Positions 10,061 through 20,727 of a stretch of 64,000 bases of DNA are shown one piece after another (position 1 is the first letter of the stretch; each line of letters starts with the position of its first letter). Under the pieces are notes generated by a model that was given only the letters and a program-made list of their open reading frames with translations, had not been told where the DNA came from and made no database searches. This stretch comes from Peromyscus leucopus. Its lineage: Eukaryota > Chordata > Mammalia > Rodentia > Cricetidae. The DNA is taken from contig NC_051071.1 of the NCBI RefSeq assembly GCF_004664715.2, positions 36,267,530 through 36,331,529 on the forward strand, written 5' to 3'. Both the position numbers and the translations under genes were made by a program.

Positions 10061-11763
10061 TTAAGGCTCTGATTTTTGTACAAAAGCATTCAATCATTCT
10101 GTCAGACCAAACCAGGAAAAGTAAGCTATAGTTCAGAGCTGTTCTATTCCATTTACTATGCAAAGCCATTCTTGGCGTTTGCAACTCTCAGCCCTTTTGA
10201 CTATTCTTGCAATGTTCACCTTTTCCTCCACCACTTTTTTTTCTTCTTTCTTTCTGGTTTATTTCTATCTATTACAAATGTATAAAAAATCCTCCATCAA
10301 CGCTGCTGTTAGCAGCAAAACTTTGAGAAATATACCTTTGGTTTGCCTCAGAAAAGGAACACATATTGCACTGTAAAGTTTATAAAATTGGCGCAAAACA
10401 TTGTGATAATGTTACAATACCAGTTTTAAGAGTTCAGTGACTAATGGGGAGCCGATGGGATACATGCAGAACTGTGAAAGCGATCTCACTTAGCCAGCTG
10501 TACACGTAGACTGTAAATCTACATTCAGATCATTTCTGAACTAAGACTATCATCTCAGTTTATCTGTTGAGGTCAACCAGGAAACCCTAGAATATACCTT
10601 GATTTTTGCAAAAAACAAAATAGGGGGAGGGGTTTCTTCAGCATTTCAGTCCACGAGTAACAGTATCCTAACAGGCAAAGTGTTCTCTCACTGTCAACAT
10701 AGAATGAATTGCTGCTGGAGGTCAACTTGGGTTTTAATTTGCATTAGCACTTACATGCATAGTAGTCCAAGTTGTTGACTTCATGACTTTAAAAAGTAAC
10801 TCTAAAAAAGTAAAATGGCCCTTCTTGGAGACTGAAGAAAGACATCCAGCCACAGTTATAAAAAGTCTCATCAAAACAATATACCCTTTTATGAATTACG
10901 CCTCAATTTAAAAAAAAAAAGGAGCCCCAAATAAGAAGCAGCTCTGAAAAAGAAAATATAACTTAAGATATTTGAAAAAATACTTGCAGCTTGATCTGCA
11001 CTGACAATGATTGTCGAAGCCTAGAATTCAACATTTACAAATTCTCATTCACACACACAAAACACACTATTATCACACAACTTGTGTCTTGAGAGAATCT
11101 TTTGCTTTTTAAATCTTTGGCCTCCCAGTCAATCCCAAGTTCAACCAACTTTAACTAAAACTTCACTCAGAATTTCACCCACACATTAATGCTTGTCGTA
11201 TCTTTCATCAACTGTCAAAATCTGAAGCCTGCTCAGAGATCGCCAGGTAAAAGAAAATAAATGAAATACACAGAGGTTATTTCAAAACAGAACATGACCA
11301 TCATCCAAAAAAAAAAAAAAAATGTCACGAATCCCGATTGGGATCATCTTTTGTTTCCCACGTTGGACTATTTCACACTCCGTCATTGGCCAAAGGACAC
11401 GAGAGCTGGTTCTGGAGCATACAGTTTCTCACACAGATGTCCCCAGAGGAACACCAGAGACAAAGTCACATGAGGCCTCTCCCGTACAGAGACTGTCTCA
11501 CAGGGGCAGTGAGGGAGGACACCCACTAGTTTGTGGAGATCCCTGAGAGAGTATGATTCTTAAAATCTGGACTGTACATAATTCACATCAGCCCTGTTCA
11601 GGTACTTACTGGAAGAAAGATGCAGCTGTTTGCCAGAACTCAGCACTCCACTCTAGATCTCTGCTGCCTTAGTCTCCGTCGCGGATTTCCGAGTTCTGGT
11701 AGTTACCTGGACCACTGAGGCATTGCCACAAGACTTCTTCTCTTTTGAAACATCCTTTTTCTC

Positions 11764-11991
11764 TAGATATTAGGATAGCTACACCAGCTTGTTTCTTAGG
11801 TCCATTTGCTTGGAAAGCCTTTTCCCAGCCCTTTACTCGGAGGTAGTGTCTATCTTTGAAGTTAAGGTGTGTTTCTTGTATGCAGCAGATGGATGAGTTC
11901 TGTTTTCTTATCCATTCTGTTAGCCTATGTCTTTTTATAGGTGAGTTGAGACTATTGATATTGATGGATATTAATGACCAGTGACTGTTAA
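11764..11991 (-). pseudogene. L1 ORF2 fragment, N-terminal endonuclease start
   Basis: About 76 codons of ORF2 precede the chimera join. The endonuclease motifs are visible: SININSLNSPIK (metal-binding Asn) and CCIQETHL (catalytic Glu). The position of the usual ORF2 start has ATT where the other L1 (17489) has ATG, so initiation here is doubtful. The domain is cut off long before the catalytic Asp and His, and no reverse transcriptase is present. Confidence 0.8.
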
Positions 11992-12051
11992 TTCCTGTTA
12001 TTTTTTGTGGTTGTGTTGTGTTGTCCTTCTGTGGTGTATGTTGGTGTGGGA

Positions 12052-13287
12052 TTATCTATTGCTTGATTTTTCATGGATGTGTTTAGCTTCTTTGGGTTGA
12101 ATTTTCCCTTCTAGTACTTTCTGTAGGGCTGGGTTCGTAGACAGGTATTGATTAAATCTGGTTTTATCTTGGAATATTTTGTTTACTCCGCCTATGGTGA
12201 TTAAGAGTTTTGCTGGGTATAATAGTCTGGGTTGGCATCCGTGGTCTCTTAGTGTCTGCATGAGATTTGTCCATGATCTTCTCGCTTTCATAGTCTCTAT
12301 TGAGTAGTCTGGTGTTATTCTGATGGGTTTACCTTTATATGTTACTTGGTCTTTTTCCTTTGCGGCTCTTAATATTTTTTCTTTGTTCTGTGTGTTTAGT
12401 GTTTTGATTATTATGTGGCGAGGGGACTTTTTTTTTGGATCCAGCCTATTCGGTGTTCTGTAAGCTTCTTGTATCTTCATAGGTATTTCTTTCTTTAGGT
12501 TAGGAAAGTTTTCTTCTATGATTTTGTTGAATATATTTTCTGTGCCTTTGAGTTGGTATTCTTCTCCTTCTTCTATCCCTATTATTCTTAGGTTTGGTCT
12601 TTTCATGGTGTCCCAAATTTCCTGGACGTTTTGTGTTATGACTTTTTTGTCTTTAGTGTTTTCTTTGACTGTCGAATCTATTTTCTCTATCGTGTCTTCA
12701 GTATCAGAGATTCTCTGTTCCATCTCTTGCAATCGGTTGGTTATGCTTGTTTCTGTAGTTCCTGTTCGTTTTGTCAGGATTTCTATTTCCAGCATTCCCT
12801 CAGCATGTTTTTTCTTTATTGTCTCAAATTCATTTTTCAGATCTTGGAATGTTTCTTTCATCTGTTTAATTGCTTTTTCTTGGCTTGATTTGATTTCTTC
12901 CCATTTTTTGTTCGTTTTTTCTTCCATTTCTTTAAGGGAGTTTTTTATTTCCTCTTTAATGGAGTTTTTCATTTCCTCTTTAAGGGAAGTTTTTATTTCC
13001 TCTTTAAGAGAGTTTTTCATTTCCTCTTTAAGGAAAATTTTTATTTCCTCTTTAAGGTAGTTTTTCATTTCCTCTTTAAGGAAAGTTTTTATTTCCTCAT
13101 TGAGGAAATGTTTTATTTCTTCTTTAAGGGCCTCTATCATCTTCTTAAAGTCATTTTTAGGGTTGATTTCTTCTGTTTCTTCTGTCATGGTATGTTTAGG
13201 TCTTGCAAGTGTAGAATCACTAGGTTCTGATATTGCCATATAGGTCTTTATGTTATTGCCTGTATTTTTGCGCTGGCGTCTACTCAT
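12052..13287 (-). CDS. Intact L1 ORF1 protein with an 8-residue repeat array
   Basis: 411 codons, longer than the roughly 360-370 of mouse ORF1p. ORF1p is the RNA-binding chaperone that trimerises through a coiled coil and packages L1 RNA in cytoplasmic particles. The N-terminal part is basic and polar. Residues 54-117 are eight perfect-length copies of an octapeptide of type LKEE(M/I)KNS, with ordinary coiled coil continuing to about 225. The RRM-like domain starts at RPNLRIIGIEEG (230) and holds the conserved NIFNKIIEENFPNL block. The C-terminal domain includes YKGKPIRITPDYS and ARRSW (the RNA-binding Arg pair), and the protein ends KSSNR. The frame is undamaged, so the element is fairly young or selection kept it open until recently. 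It sits in a defective chimera, so it cannot move autonomously. The start is the first Met after the GC-rich 5' UTR. Confidence 0.92.
   Translation of the reverse strand: MSRRQRKNTGNNIKTYMAISEPSDSTLARPKHTMTEETEEINPKNDFKKMIEALKEEIKHFLNEEIKTFLKEEMKNYLKEEIKIFLKEEMKNSLKEEIKTSLKEEMKNSIKEEIKNSLKEMEEKTNKKWEEIKSSQEKAIKQMKETFQDLKNEFETIKKKHAEGMLEIEILTKRTGTTETSITNRLQEMEQRISDTEDTIEKIDSTVKENTKDKKVITQNVQEIWDTMKRPNLRIIGIEEGEEYQLKGTENIFNKIIEENFPNLKKEIPMKIQEAYRTPNRLDPKKKSPRHIIIKTLNTQNKEKILRAAKEKDQVTYKGKPIRITPDYSIETMKARRSWTNLMQTLRDHGCQPRLLYPAKLLITIGGVNKIFQDKTRFNQYLSTNPALQKVLEGKIQPKEAKHIHEKSSNR
12937..13128 (-). repeat. Eight tandem 24-bp units inside L1 ORF1
   Basis: Eight units of exactly 24 bp; on the plus strand each is like gagtttttcatttcctcttt plus aag. 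Units alternate between ATG- and ATT/ATC-containing forms, which hints at a 48-bp higher-order unit. The array is in frame and codes the octapeptide repeat of ORF1p residues 54-117. The second L1 in the window (16294 onward) has no such array. Confidence 0.93.
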
Positions 13288-14392
13288 CTTTTCCTCTGTG
13301 TGGTGCAGGTGGTGTCTGTGTCTGAGAGTGCCTCTCTTGTTCTAATTTTTAGTCTTGGTTTAGTAGGGGTTCTTGGTTAAATTGGTGCTATTGGGCTGTT
13401 TCTTCAGGGACAGCTGATTTCAGTTGGTGAATTATATACTTATGATTCTGGTGATCTGGTTTAGTGGCTGGGTAGCGCCTTCTTCTGTGTTCCCAGGTCA
13501 CGTTTTGTTCATTTGTCAACTCCTCAGCTGATCTTGTTTCTTCAGACTTCAAACTGTAGGCATCTGAATCCTCTCCCAGATGGGTTTCAGCTGAGCAGGG
13601 TAGTCTCACCAACACCTCCAAGTTGTTGGGTTTCACAGGATCAGCAGATGGGCCCTGGGTTGTCCCCAGACAGAGTGCCCAGACTTGCCCTGGTTCCGAC
13701 CCACGGAGATAGCCTCTTCCCCAGGTGTTGGGGCCAGGGGCATCCCCGCTCCAAGCTGCGTCTGCCCCTCTCCGTCCCCGGGCCTGTCCACCCCAGCGGC
13801 CCGCCGCCACAGGCCCACCTGCGTCCACTTGTCTCAACTGCCGGGCCTGTATGTCCCTGTCAGCTTCCGCTGGGTCTGTCTGCCTCTGCGGGCCGCCAAC
13901 GGGCCTGTGTGTCTCTGCCGGCTGCCACCGCGGGCCTACCAACCTCTGCTTATCACTGCTGCCGGGCCCATCCACCTCTGCGGGCTGCCACTGGGCCTGT
14001 ATATCTCTGCCGGCTGCCACCGGTCCTGTATGTCTCTGCCGGTTGCCGCTGAGCCTGTATGTCCCTGTCGGCTGCTGCCACTGGGCCCGTCCACCTCCGC
14101 AGGTTGCCGACCTGCGTCAGCCTGTCTCTGCCGTGTGGCCCGTCCACCTCTGTGGGCTGCCGCCGGGCCTGAATGTCTCTGTCGGCCGCCACCGCTGGGC
14201 CTGTCCACCTCTGTCTGCTTATCTCTACCGCAGGGCCTGTCCACCTCTGTGGGCCTCCGCTGGGCCTGAATGTCTCTGCCAGCTGCCGCTGGGCCTGAAT
14301 GTCCCCGTCGGCCGCCGCCGGGCCCGTCCACCTCCGCGGGCCGGCGCCACAGGCCTACCTGCGTCTGCTTGTCTCCGCCATCTTGAATCTCT
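13288..14392 (-). promoter_or_regulatory. GC-rich L1 5' UTR with imperfect tandem repeats
   Basis: This region lies upstream of ORF1 up to the target duplication. From about 13800 to 14390 it is CpG-rich and built of imperfect units of about 30-36 bp, with words such as gggcctgtatgtctctgccg repeated many times. It ends in the plus-strand word ccgccatctt, the reverse of the AAGATGGCGG (YY1-like) motif often found at L1 5' ends. It should act as the L1 promoter. Long open frames on both strands here (179-252 codons) are low-complexity by-products of the repeats and have no family features. Confidence 0.8.
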
Positions 14393-14407
14393 TCTACCTG
14401 TCTTTCT
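14393..14407. repeat. Target-site duplication, right copy
   Basis: Exact repeat of the 15-base word at 9483-9497, directly beside the L1 5' end. Confidence 0.85.
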
Positions 14408-14470
14408 ATCTACCTACTCTTTCCCTTCCCCTTCCCTTCCCTTCCCATTTCCTGCTGCTCCTCCAACTAA
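14408..14470. repeat. Pyrimidine-rich (CTTCC)n-like tract
   Basis: It continues the tctatctaccta microsatellite into ttcccttccc repeats. It belongs to the original insertion target. Confidence 0.8.
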
Positions 14471-14599
14471 ATATAAAAACTAGCACTTAAGAAACTAAGG
14501 AACCAAATACCACTGCTATCTATCAAAGTAAAGATTCCAGGACAAACAGCAAGTCTAGACAGCAGAAAAGAGACCTTTAAATGCTTGATCTGGGTCCAT

Positions 14600-14780
14600 A
14601 CAAGGTGATTTGTCTAAGGAAATGGCTCATTCAGTGAAGTTTTTTGGCACTCCAGCATGAAGTCTTGTGTTCAGATTCCCAACACACGTGTAAAAAAAAA
14701 TCAGGCATGACACTGTGTATCTGTAACTCCAGCACCAGCAAATGAGGAAACAGGAGGATCCATAGCCACTGTTGACCAGT
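14600..14780 (+). mobile_element. Diverged B2/B3-like SINE
   Basis: It contains aaatggctcattcagtgaag, gtgttcagattcccaaca (B-box-like) and tctgtaactccagcaccagc, all in B2/B3 order. Weak ends. Confidence 0.5.
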
Positions 14781-14849
14781 CTACACAATCAATGAGCTCC
14801 AGATTTGGTAACTAACAAATATTTTCCTAAAAGTAAGATAGAAGCTTGT

Positions 14850-15055
14850 GGAGGAGACATGACTCATCATTTGAGAGGGCATAGTGATCTTGCATAGGAC
14901 CTCAGTTAAATTCCACTTATCCCTTTCACAATTGCCTGTAATTCCAGCTACAGGGCATCGGGCACCCACTTCTGGCCTCTGTGGATCCCTACAATCATGT
15001 GCACATACTCTGAGAAAGATCACACACAAACAGATAATTTAAAATAAAATATAAG
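14850..15055 (+). mobile_element. Diverged B2/B3-like SINE
   Basis: It contains acctcagttaaattcc, ctgtaattccagctacaggg, cccacttctggcctctgtg and an A-rich tail (aataaaatataag). Confidence 0.6.
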
Positions 15056-16095
15056 TGGGAAGTAAGTGAGGAAGATTCCCAATGTCAACCTCTGTTCTCC
15101 ACATACATGTACACACAGACACATGGATGCACACTTGCATGAATAAATAAACACAGTAGGAAATAGCTTTTCATATGTTTGTTTGATGAGCATTGAAAGC
15201 AAAATACTAGATGGAATGACATAAATAAAATTAACAATTTAGAAAAGAAAGGTTTGAAAAAATTAAAAGCAAAGCAAGATCAATAACAAGGATTCTGTGA
15301 TTCACAGAAAGGTTTCAAGCAGCTAGCTAGAAGAGCACATCTTTGGTTCCTGTTGCCTCTTAATCCTGTAGAACATGTTATTTCTTAGCTTCCATAAAAT
15401 AAATGAATACAGGTGTAGATTCCTTTATGTCTATACAATGACATCTTTGAAAAAGGTAATTGCTATTAATAGCTTCATCTCTAGTTAAAAAAAAAAAGAT
15501 TATATAGAAATTTTATGGAAGCAGGAAAATCCTTCAAATATTGTCTCACCATTAATGATAATACAATATAAGCAGCTGGAAAATATAATTTTGCTAAAAT
15601 GCCTCTTGGAATTATTTAAAATTTTTATTCTAATTAATTAGTTTAGAGCATATGAGCTAAGTAAAGCAATAAAAACAAACAAAATGTGAAACAACTAAGA
15701 ATAATAGTTGCTGATAGCATTCTTTAACTTTTGATACTATACTTTACACATCTACCCTATGTAATAGAACTTAATAAAGTAAGTTAGTATTTTTAATGAA
15801 TTTTATATAAAAATATGTATAATGGTCTAAATGCATTACTACATAATTTGGGGGAGTGAGGAGTTGTTTATTGCTATCAGACACTGAAGTGAGAAGCAGG
15901 TCCAGTTAATGCAGCAAGGATTCAAGTTCTGTCTTATTTCCCTCATTATCATTGTAGAGTATTTATAGCTCTTATATCTATCAGCTTGGCCCTTCTTGGT
16001 AAGCTCATCAGAAGGAAAATTCTAAAGAGAAATATGGCTGTACATTTCACAATAAAAGACAAATGTATGGTATTCTTAAACTCATGTATACTAAG
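15056..16095. other. Unassigned AT-rich stretch
   Basis: No gene found. Ordinary AT-rich intergenic or intronic DNA. Confidence 0.4.
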
Positions 16096-16293
16096 TTGTT
16101 AACTTACCATTCTAGATAGAGTACCGTATCTTTTCTGAAAACACCAAGCCGCTTTCTGAGACTTAGAGACCAGTCCCCAACTCCCATCCTGCTCCTGACC
16201 TCCCATCCGGACAAGAGAGAGAGGCTTCCTGAATCTGTTCAGCTCTATCTGAACCAAGTGCGCTGATAAGACCAAGAACGAATCCATAAGGGG

Positions 16294-17425
16294 ATGGGCA
16301 GACGTCAAGGCAGAAGTACATACAACAAAATGAAGAACAATACACCATCACCAGAACCTAGCCCTCCTCCAACAGCTAGACCTGAACATCAAAAAATGGA
16401 AGAAGGAGAAGAAACCAGCCTTATGAATAACATCATGAAGAGAGTAAAGGCTTATATAGAAGGAATCACAAATGAAATGAGGAAAACGCAAACAAAAATG
16501 GAAATAATGCTATAAAAAACTAGAGGAAAGGACAAATAAAGCAGAAGAAAACAATAAAGCCCTGAAAGAAAATCATGAAAAAGCAATGAAACAGATGAAG
16601 GAAACAGTCCAAGACCTGACAAAGGAAATAGAAAAAATGAAGAAGACACAAACAGAGGGAATGTTGGAAATAGAAAATATGAGTAAACGAACAAGAACTT
16701 CAGATGCAAGTATAACCAACAGAATGCAAGACATGGAAGAGAGAATGTCTGGCGTTGAAGATACGGTAGGGGAAATACATTTATCAGTCAAAAAAAAAAA
16801 AAAAAAACAAAAAAAAAACACTAAAGCCAACAAAGTCATGACCCAAAATCTCCATGAAATTTGGAACACCATGAAAAGACCAAACCTACAAATAATAGGG
16901 ATAGAGGAAGGACAAGAATACCAACTCAAAGGCACAGAAAATATATTCAACAAGATCATAGAAGAAAACTTTCCCAACTTAAAGAAGGAAATGCCTATAA
17001 AGATACAAGAAGCCTATAGAACACCAAACAGACTAGACCCCCCAAAAAAGTCCCCTCGCCACATAATAATTAAACAACTAAATGTACAGAATAAAGAAAG
17101 AATATTAAGAGCAGTAAAGGAAAAAGGCCAAGTGACTTATAAAGGCAAACCCATCAGAATAACACCCGATTTCTCAATGGAGACTTTGAAAGCCAGAAGG
17201 ACCTGGACAGATGTAGTGAAGACAATAAAAGAACATGAATGCCAGCCCAGACTAATATACCCAGGAAAACTTTCAATCATCATAGATGGAGTGAACAAGA
17301 CATTCCAAGACAAAACCAGATTTAAACAACACTTATCCGCAAACCCAGCCGTACAAAAAACACTAGAAGGAAAATTCCAACCTAAGGAGGTCAGATACAC
17401 ACTTGAAAACACAGGCAATAGATAA
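16294..17425 (+). pseudogene. L1 ORF1, broken
   Basis: It starts MGRRQGRSTYNKMKNN, hits a TAA at 16513-16515, and shifts frame before continuing from about 16586 as 279 codons. The second part has coiled coil, then an A-rich slippery tract (about 16790-16815) coding for a lysine run. The RRM-like RPNLQIIGIEEG and the C-terminal YKGKPIRITPDFS and ARRTW motifs follow, ending ENTGNR. The octapeptide array of the other L1 is missing. Non-functional as it stands. Confidence 0.9.
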
Positions 17426-17488
17426 TGCCACAGCAGTAAACCCCAAAGAAGAGAAGTACACACACACTACGACCAAAAAATAACAGGA

Positions 17489-20400
17489 ATGAACAGTCAC
17501 TGGACATTAATATCCCTTAATATAAATGGATTTAATTCGCCTATAAAAAGACACAGGTTTACAGAATGGATACGAAAGCAGGACCCATCTTTCTGCTGCA
17601 TAAAAGAAACATACCTCAAATTCAAAGATAGACACTACCTAAGAATAAAAGGCTGGGAAAAGACTTTCCAATCAAATGGTCTTAAGAAACAAGCAGATAT
17701 AGCCATCCTAATATCCAGCAAAATAGACTTCGAACTAAAATCAATCAAAAGAAACCAAGAAGGGCATTACATTGTCATCACAGGAAAGATCCACCAAGAT
17801 GAAGTTTCAATTCTTAATATTTATGCCCCAAACACAAGGGCACCCACATGTGTAAAAGAAACATTACTAAAGCTTAAACCACATATAAAACCCCACACAT
17901 TAATATTGAAAGACTTCAACACCCCACTTTCACCACTGGACAGATCTCCCAAAACGAAACTTAACAAAGAAACACAGGACTTAACTGATGTCATGACTCA
18001 AATGGACTTAATCAATATCTACAGAACATTCCATCCTAACAAAAAAGAATATACCTTCTTCTCAGCACCCCATGGAACCTTCTCTAAAATCGACCACATA
18101 CTTGGACACAAAGCAAATTTCAACAGATACAAAACAATTGGAATAACCTCTTGCATTCTATCAGACTACCATGGTTTAAAGGTAAATTTCAACAACAACA
18201 AAAACTATAGAAAACCTACAATCTCATGGAAACTGAATAATGCTCAACTGAATCACCAATGGGTTAAGGAAGAAATAAGGAGAGAAATTGAAAACTTCTG
18301 AGAGATCAATGAAAATGAAGACACCACATAGCCAAACTTATGGGAAACTATAAAAGCAGTGCTAAGAGGGAAATTCATGGCACTAAATGTCCACATAAAG
18401 AAGTTGGAGAAATCTCACACTAGTGACTTAAAAGCACACCCGAAAGCTTTAGAACAAGAAGAAGCAAAGTCTCCCAAAAAGAATAGACGCCAGGAAGTTA
18501 TCAAATTGAGAGCTGAAATCAATAAAATAGAAACAAAGAGAACAATACAAAAAATTAATGAAACAAAGAGTTGGTTCTTTGAGAGAATCAACAAGATAGA
18601 CAAGCCCTTATCCAAACGAAACAAAAGACAGAGAGAGAGCATCCAAATTAACAAATCATAAATGAAAAGGGAGACATAACAACAGACATTGAGGAAATCC
18701 AGAGAATTATCAGGTCATACTTCCAAAACCTCTATGCCACAAAACTGGAAAATCTAAAAGAAATGAATAATTTTCTGAATAGGTACTACATACCTAAGTT
18801 AAATCAAGATGAGATAAACTATTTAAATAGTCCAATAACCCCTAAGGAAATAGAATCAGTCATTAAAAGCCTCCCAACCAAAAAAAGCCCAGGACCAGAT
18901 GGTTTCAGTGCAGAATTCTACCAGATCTTCAAAGAAGAGTTAATAACAATACTCTTCCACACAATAGAAACAGAAGGAACATTACGAAACTCCTTCTATG
19001 AGGCTACAATTACTCTGATTCCTAAACCAAACAAGGATACAACAAAGAAAGAGAACTACAGACTGATCTCCCTCATGAACATTGATGCAAAAATACTCAA
19101 TAAAATACTGGCAAACAGACTCCAAGAATACATCAAAACAATTATCCACCATGAACAAGTAGGCTTCATCCCAGGGATGCAAGAGTGGTTTAACATACAA
19201 AAGTCCGTCAATGTAAAACACCATATAGACAAACTCAAAGAAAAAAAAAACACATGATCATCTCACTAGATGCAGAAAAGGCATTTGACAAAATCCAACA
19301 CCCCTTCATGATAAAGGTCTTGGAGCAATCAGGAATACAGGGGACATACCTAAACATAATAAAGGCAGTTTACAGCAAGCCAACAGCCAACATCAAATTA
19401 AATGGAGAGAAACTCAAAGCAATTCCACTAAAATCAGGAACGAGGCAAGGCTGTCCACTCTCCCCATACTTATTCAATATAGTACTTGAAGTTCTAGCCC
19501 CAGCAATAAGACAACATAAGGAGATTAAGGGGATACAAATTGGAAAGGAAGAAGTCAAGCTTTCCCTATTTGCAGATGACATGATAGTATACTTGAGTGA
19601 CCCCAAAGATTCAACCAAGGAACTGATACAGCTTATAAACACCTTCAGCAACATAGCAGGATACAACATCAACTCAAATAAATCAGTAGCCCTCCTATAT
19701 ACAATTGACAAACAGGCTGAGAAGGAAATCAGAAATACATCACCCTTTACAATAGCCACAAATGATATAAAATACCTTGGGATAACACTAACCAAGCAAG
19801 TGAAGGACCTATATGACAAGAACTTTAAGTCCCTGAAAAAAGAAATTGAAGAAGATGTCAGAAAATGGAAAGATCTCCCATGCTCATGGATAGGCAGGAT
19901 TAACATAGTAAAAATGGCAATCTTACCAAAAGTAATCTACAGATTCAATGCAATCCCCATCAGAATACCAACACAATTCTTCACAGACCTGGAAAGAATA
20001 ATACTCAACTTCACATGGAAAAACAAAAAACCCAGGATAGCCAAAAGAATCCTATACAATAAAACATCCTCTAGAGGCATCACAATCCCTGACCTCAAGA
20101 TCTACTATAGAGCTACAGTAATAAACACAGCTTGGTACTGGCATAAAAAACCGACATGTGCACTAATGGAATCGAATTGAAGACCCTGACATTAATCCAC
20201 ACACCTATGAACATATAATTTTTGACCAAGAATCAAAAACTGTACAACGGTAAATAGAAAGCATCTTCAACAAATGGTGCTGGCATAACTGGATGTCAAT
20301 GTGTAGAAGGCTGCAAATAGATCCATATCTGTCACCATGCACAAAACTTAAGTCCAAGTGGATCAAAGACCTCAACATAAATCCAGCTACTCTGAACCTA

Positions 20401-20640
20401 CTAGAAGAGAAAGTAGGAAGTAGTCTTGAACACATTGGCATAGGAGATCACTTCCTAAATATAACACCAGTAGCACAGACACTGAGAGAAACAATCAATC
20501 GATGGGACCTCTTGAAACTGAGAAGTTTTTGTAGAGCAAAGGATACGTCAACAAGGCAAAGTGACAGCCTACAGAATGGGAAAAGTTCTTCACCAACCCC
20601 ACATCTGACAGAGGACTGATATCCAGAATATATAAAGAAC
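17489..20640 (+). pseudogene. L1 ORF2 (endonuclease-reverse transcriptase), broken
   Basis: The first 270 codons cover the AP-like endonuclease: [18 protein letters not shown] (Glu kept) and [11 protein letters not shown] (Asp kept, usual GDFN altered); the usual SDH reads SDY. Stops follow at 18299-18301 (TGA) and 18329-18331 (TAG). The linker continues to a TAA at 18661. The RT domain lies in two further frames, with [15 protein letters not shown] at about 18880 and the catalytic FADD at 19568-19579 (YxDD-equivalent). A frame change falls on an A10 run near 19241-19250, and a TGA at 20178-20180 ends the next frame. The last frame (20293-20619) carries ORF2 C-terminal sequence ending early. 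At least four lesions make it inactive. Confidence 0.92.
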
Positions 20641-20727
20641 TCAAGAAATTAGACATCAAAATATTCAACAGTCCAATTAAGAAATGGGCTATAGAACTAA
20701 ACACAGAATTCTCAACAGAGGAATCTT

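Larger units (their letters stand above)
9540..11763 (-). pseudogene. 3' end of an unidentified mRNA (C-terminal codons plus long 3' UTR) within the chimera
   Basis: On the minus strand just after the L1 join, an open frame reads GAG AAA AAG GAT..., giving EKKDVSKEKKSCGNASVVQV and about 16 more residues before a TAG at 11655-11653. This lysine/serine/threonine-rich tail may be the true C terminus of the source protein, but I do not recognise the gene. About 2.1 kb of AT-rich sequence without long frames follows, typical of a 3' UTR. It includes an ancient L1 piece (about 10060-9760). The polyadenylation signal AATAAA is at 9558-9553. The lack of introns and the poly(A) tail show an RNA origin. 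The stretch between could also be wholly 3' UTR. Confidence 0.6.
9497..14392 (-). mobile_element. Chimeric retrotransposition product: 5' L1 half joined to the 3' end of a non-L1 mRNA
   Basis: One insertion is bounded by a 15-bp target duplication. On the minus strand it runs: L1 5' UTR (14392 to about 13288), intact ORF1 (13287-12052), and ORF2 codons up to about 11764. The sequence then stops matching L1: the plus-strand L1 at about 17713 continues with caaaatagacttc, whereas this copy goes to aaaaaggatgtttcaaaaga. The remaining 2.2 kb has no L1 coding, ends with AATAAA 13 bases before the tail, and carries a 43-base poly(A). The expected L1 donor-splice GT is absent at the join, so template switching during target-primed reverse transcription from a cellular poly(A) mRNA onto L1 RNA is the simplest explanation. 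Alternatives are deletion joining two neighbouring insertions, or retrotransposition of a fused L1-host transcript. Confidence 0.8.
16100..20727 (+). mobile_element. Defective L1 element lacking its 3' end
   Basis: A short 5' UTR remnant (about 16124-16293) is followed by ORF1 and ORF2, both broken. L1 homology stops abruptly at about 20727 (tcaacagaggaatct), within the ORF2 C-terminal region. It is followed by non-L1 sequence with no 3' UTR and no poly(A). L1 copies normally lose 5' rather than 3' sequence, so a later deletion or recombination is likely. Confidence 0.88.

Noticed and set aside
11755..11770. Splicing of L1 into a host exon as the cause of the chimera
   Set aside because: The L1 sequence expected right after the join continues with CAAA, not GT, so a canonical donor is absent; template switching fits better, though a rare donor cannot be excluded.
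12518..13060. 180-codon plus-strand frame opposite ORF1
   Set aside because: Antisense shadow of the intact L1 ORF1; hydrophobic only because it is the complement of a Lys/Glu-rich coding strand.
13513..14483. Long plus-strand open frames (179, 194, 252 codons) opposite the L1 5' UTR
   Set aside because: Low-complexity translation of the GC-rich tandem units, no domain features, and open in several frames at once.
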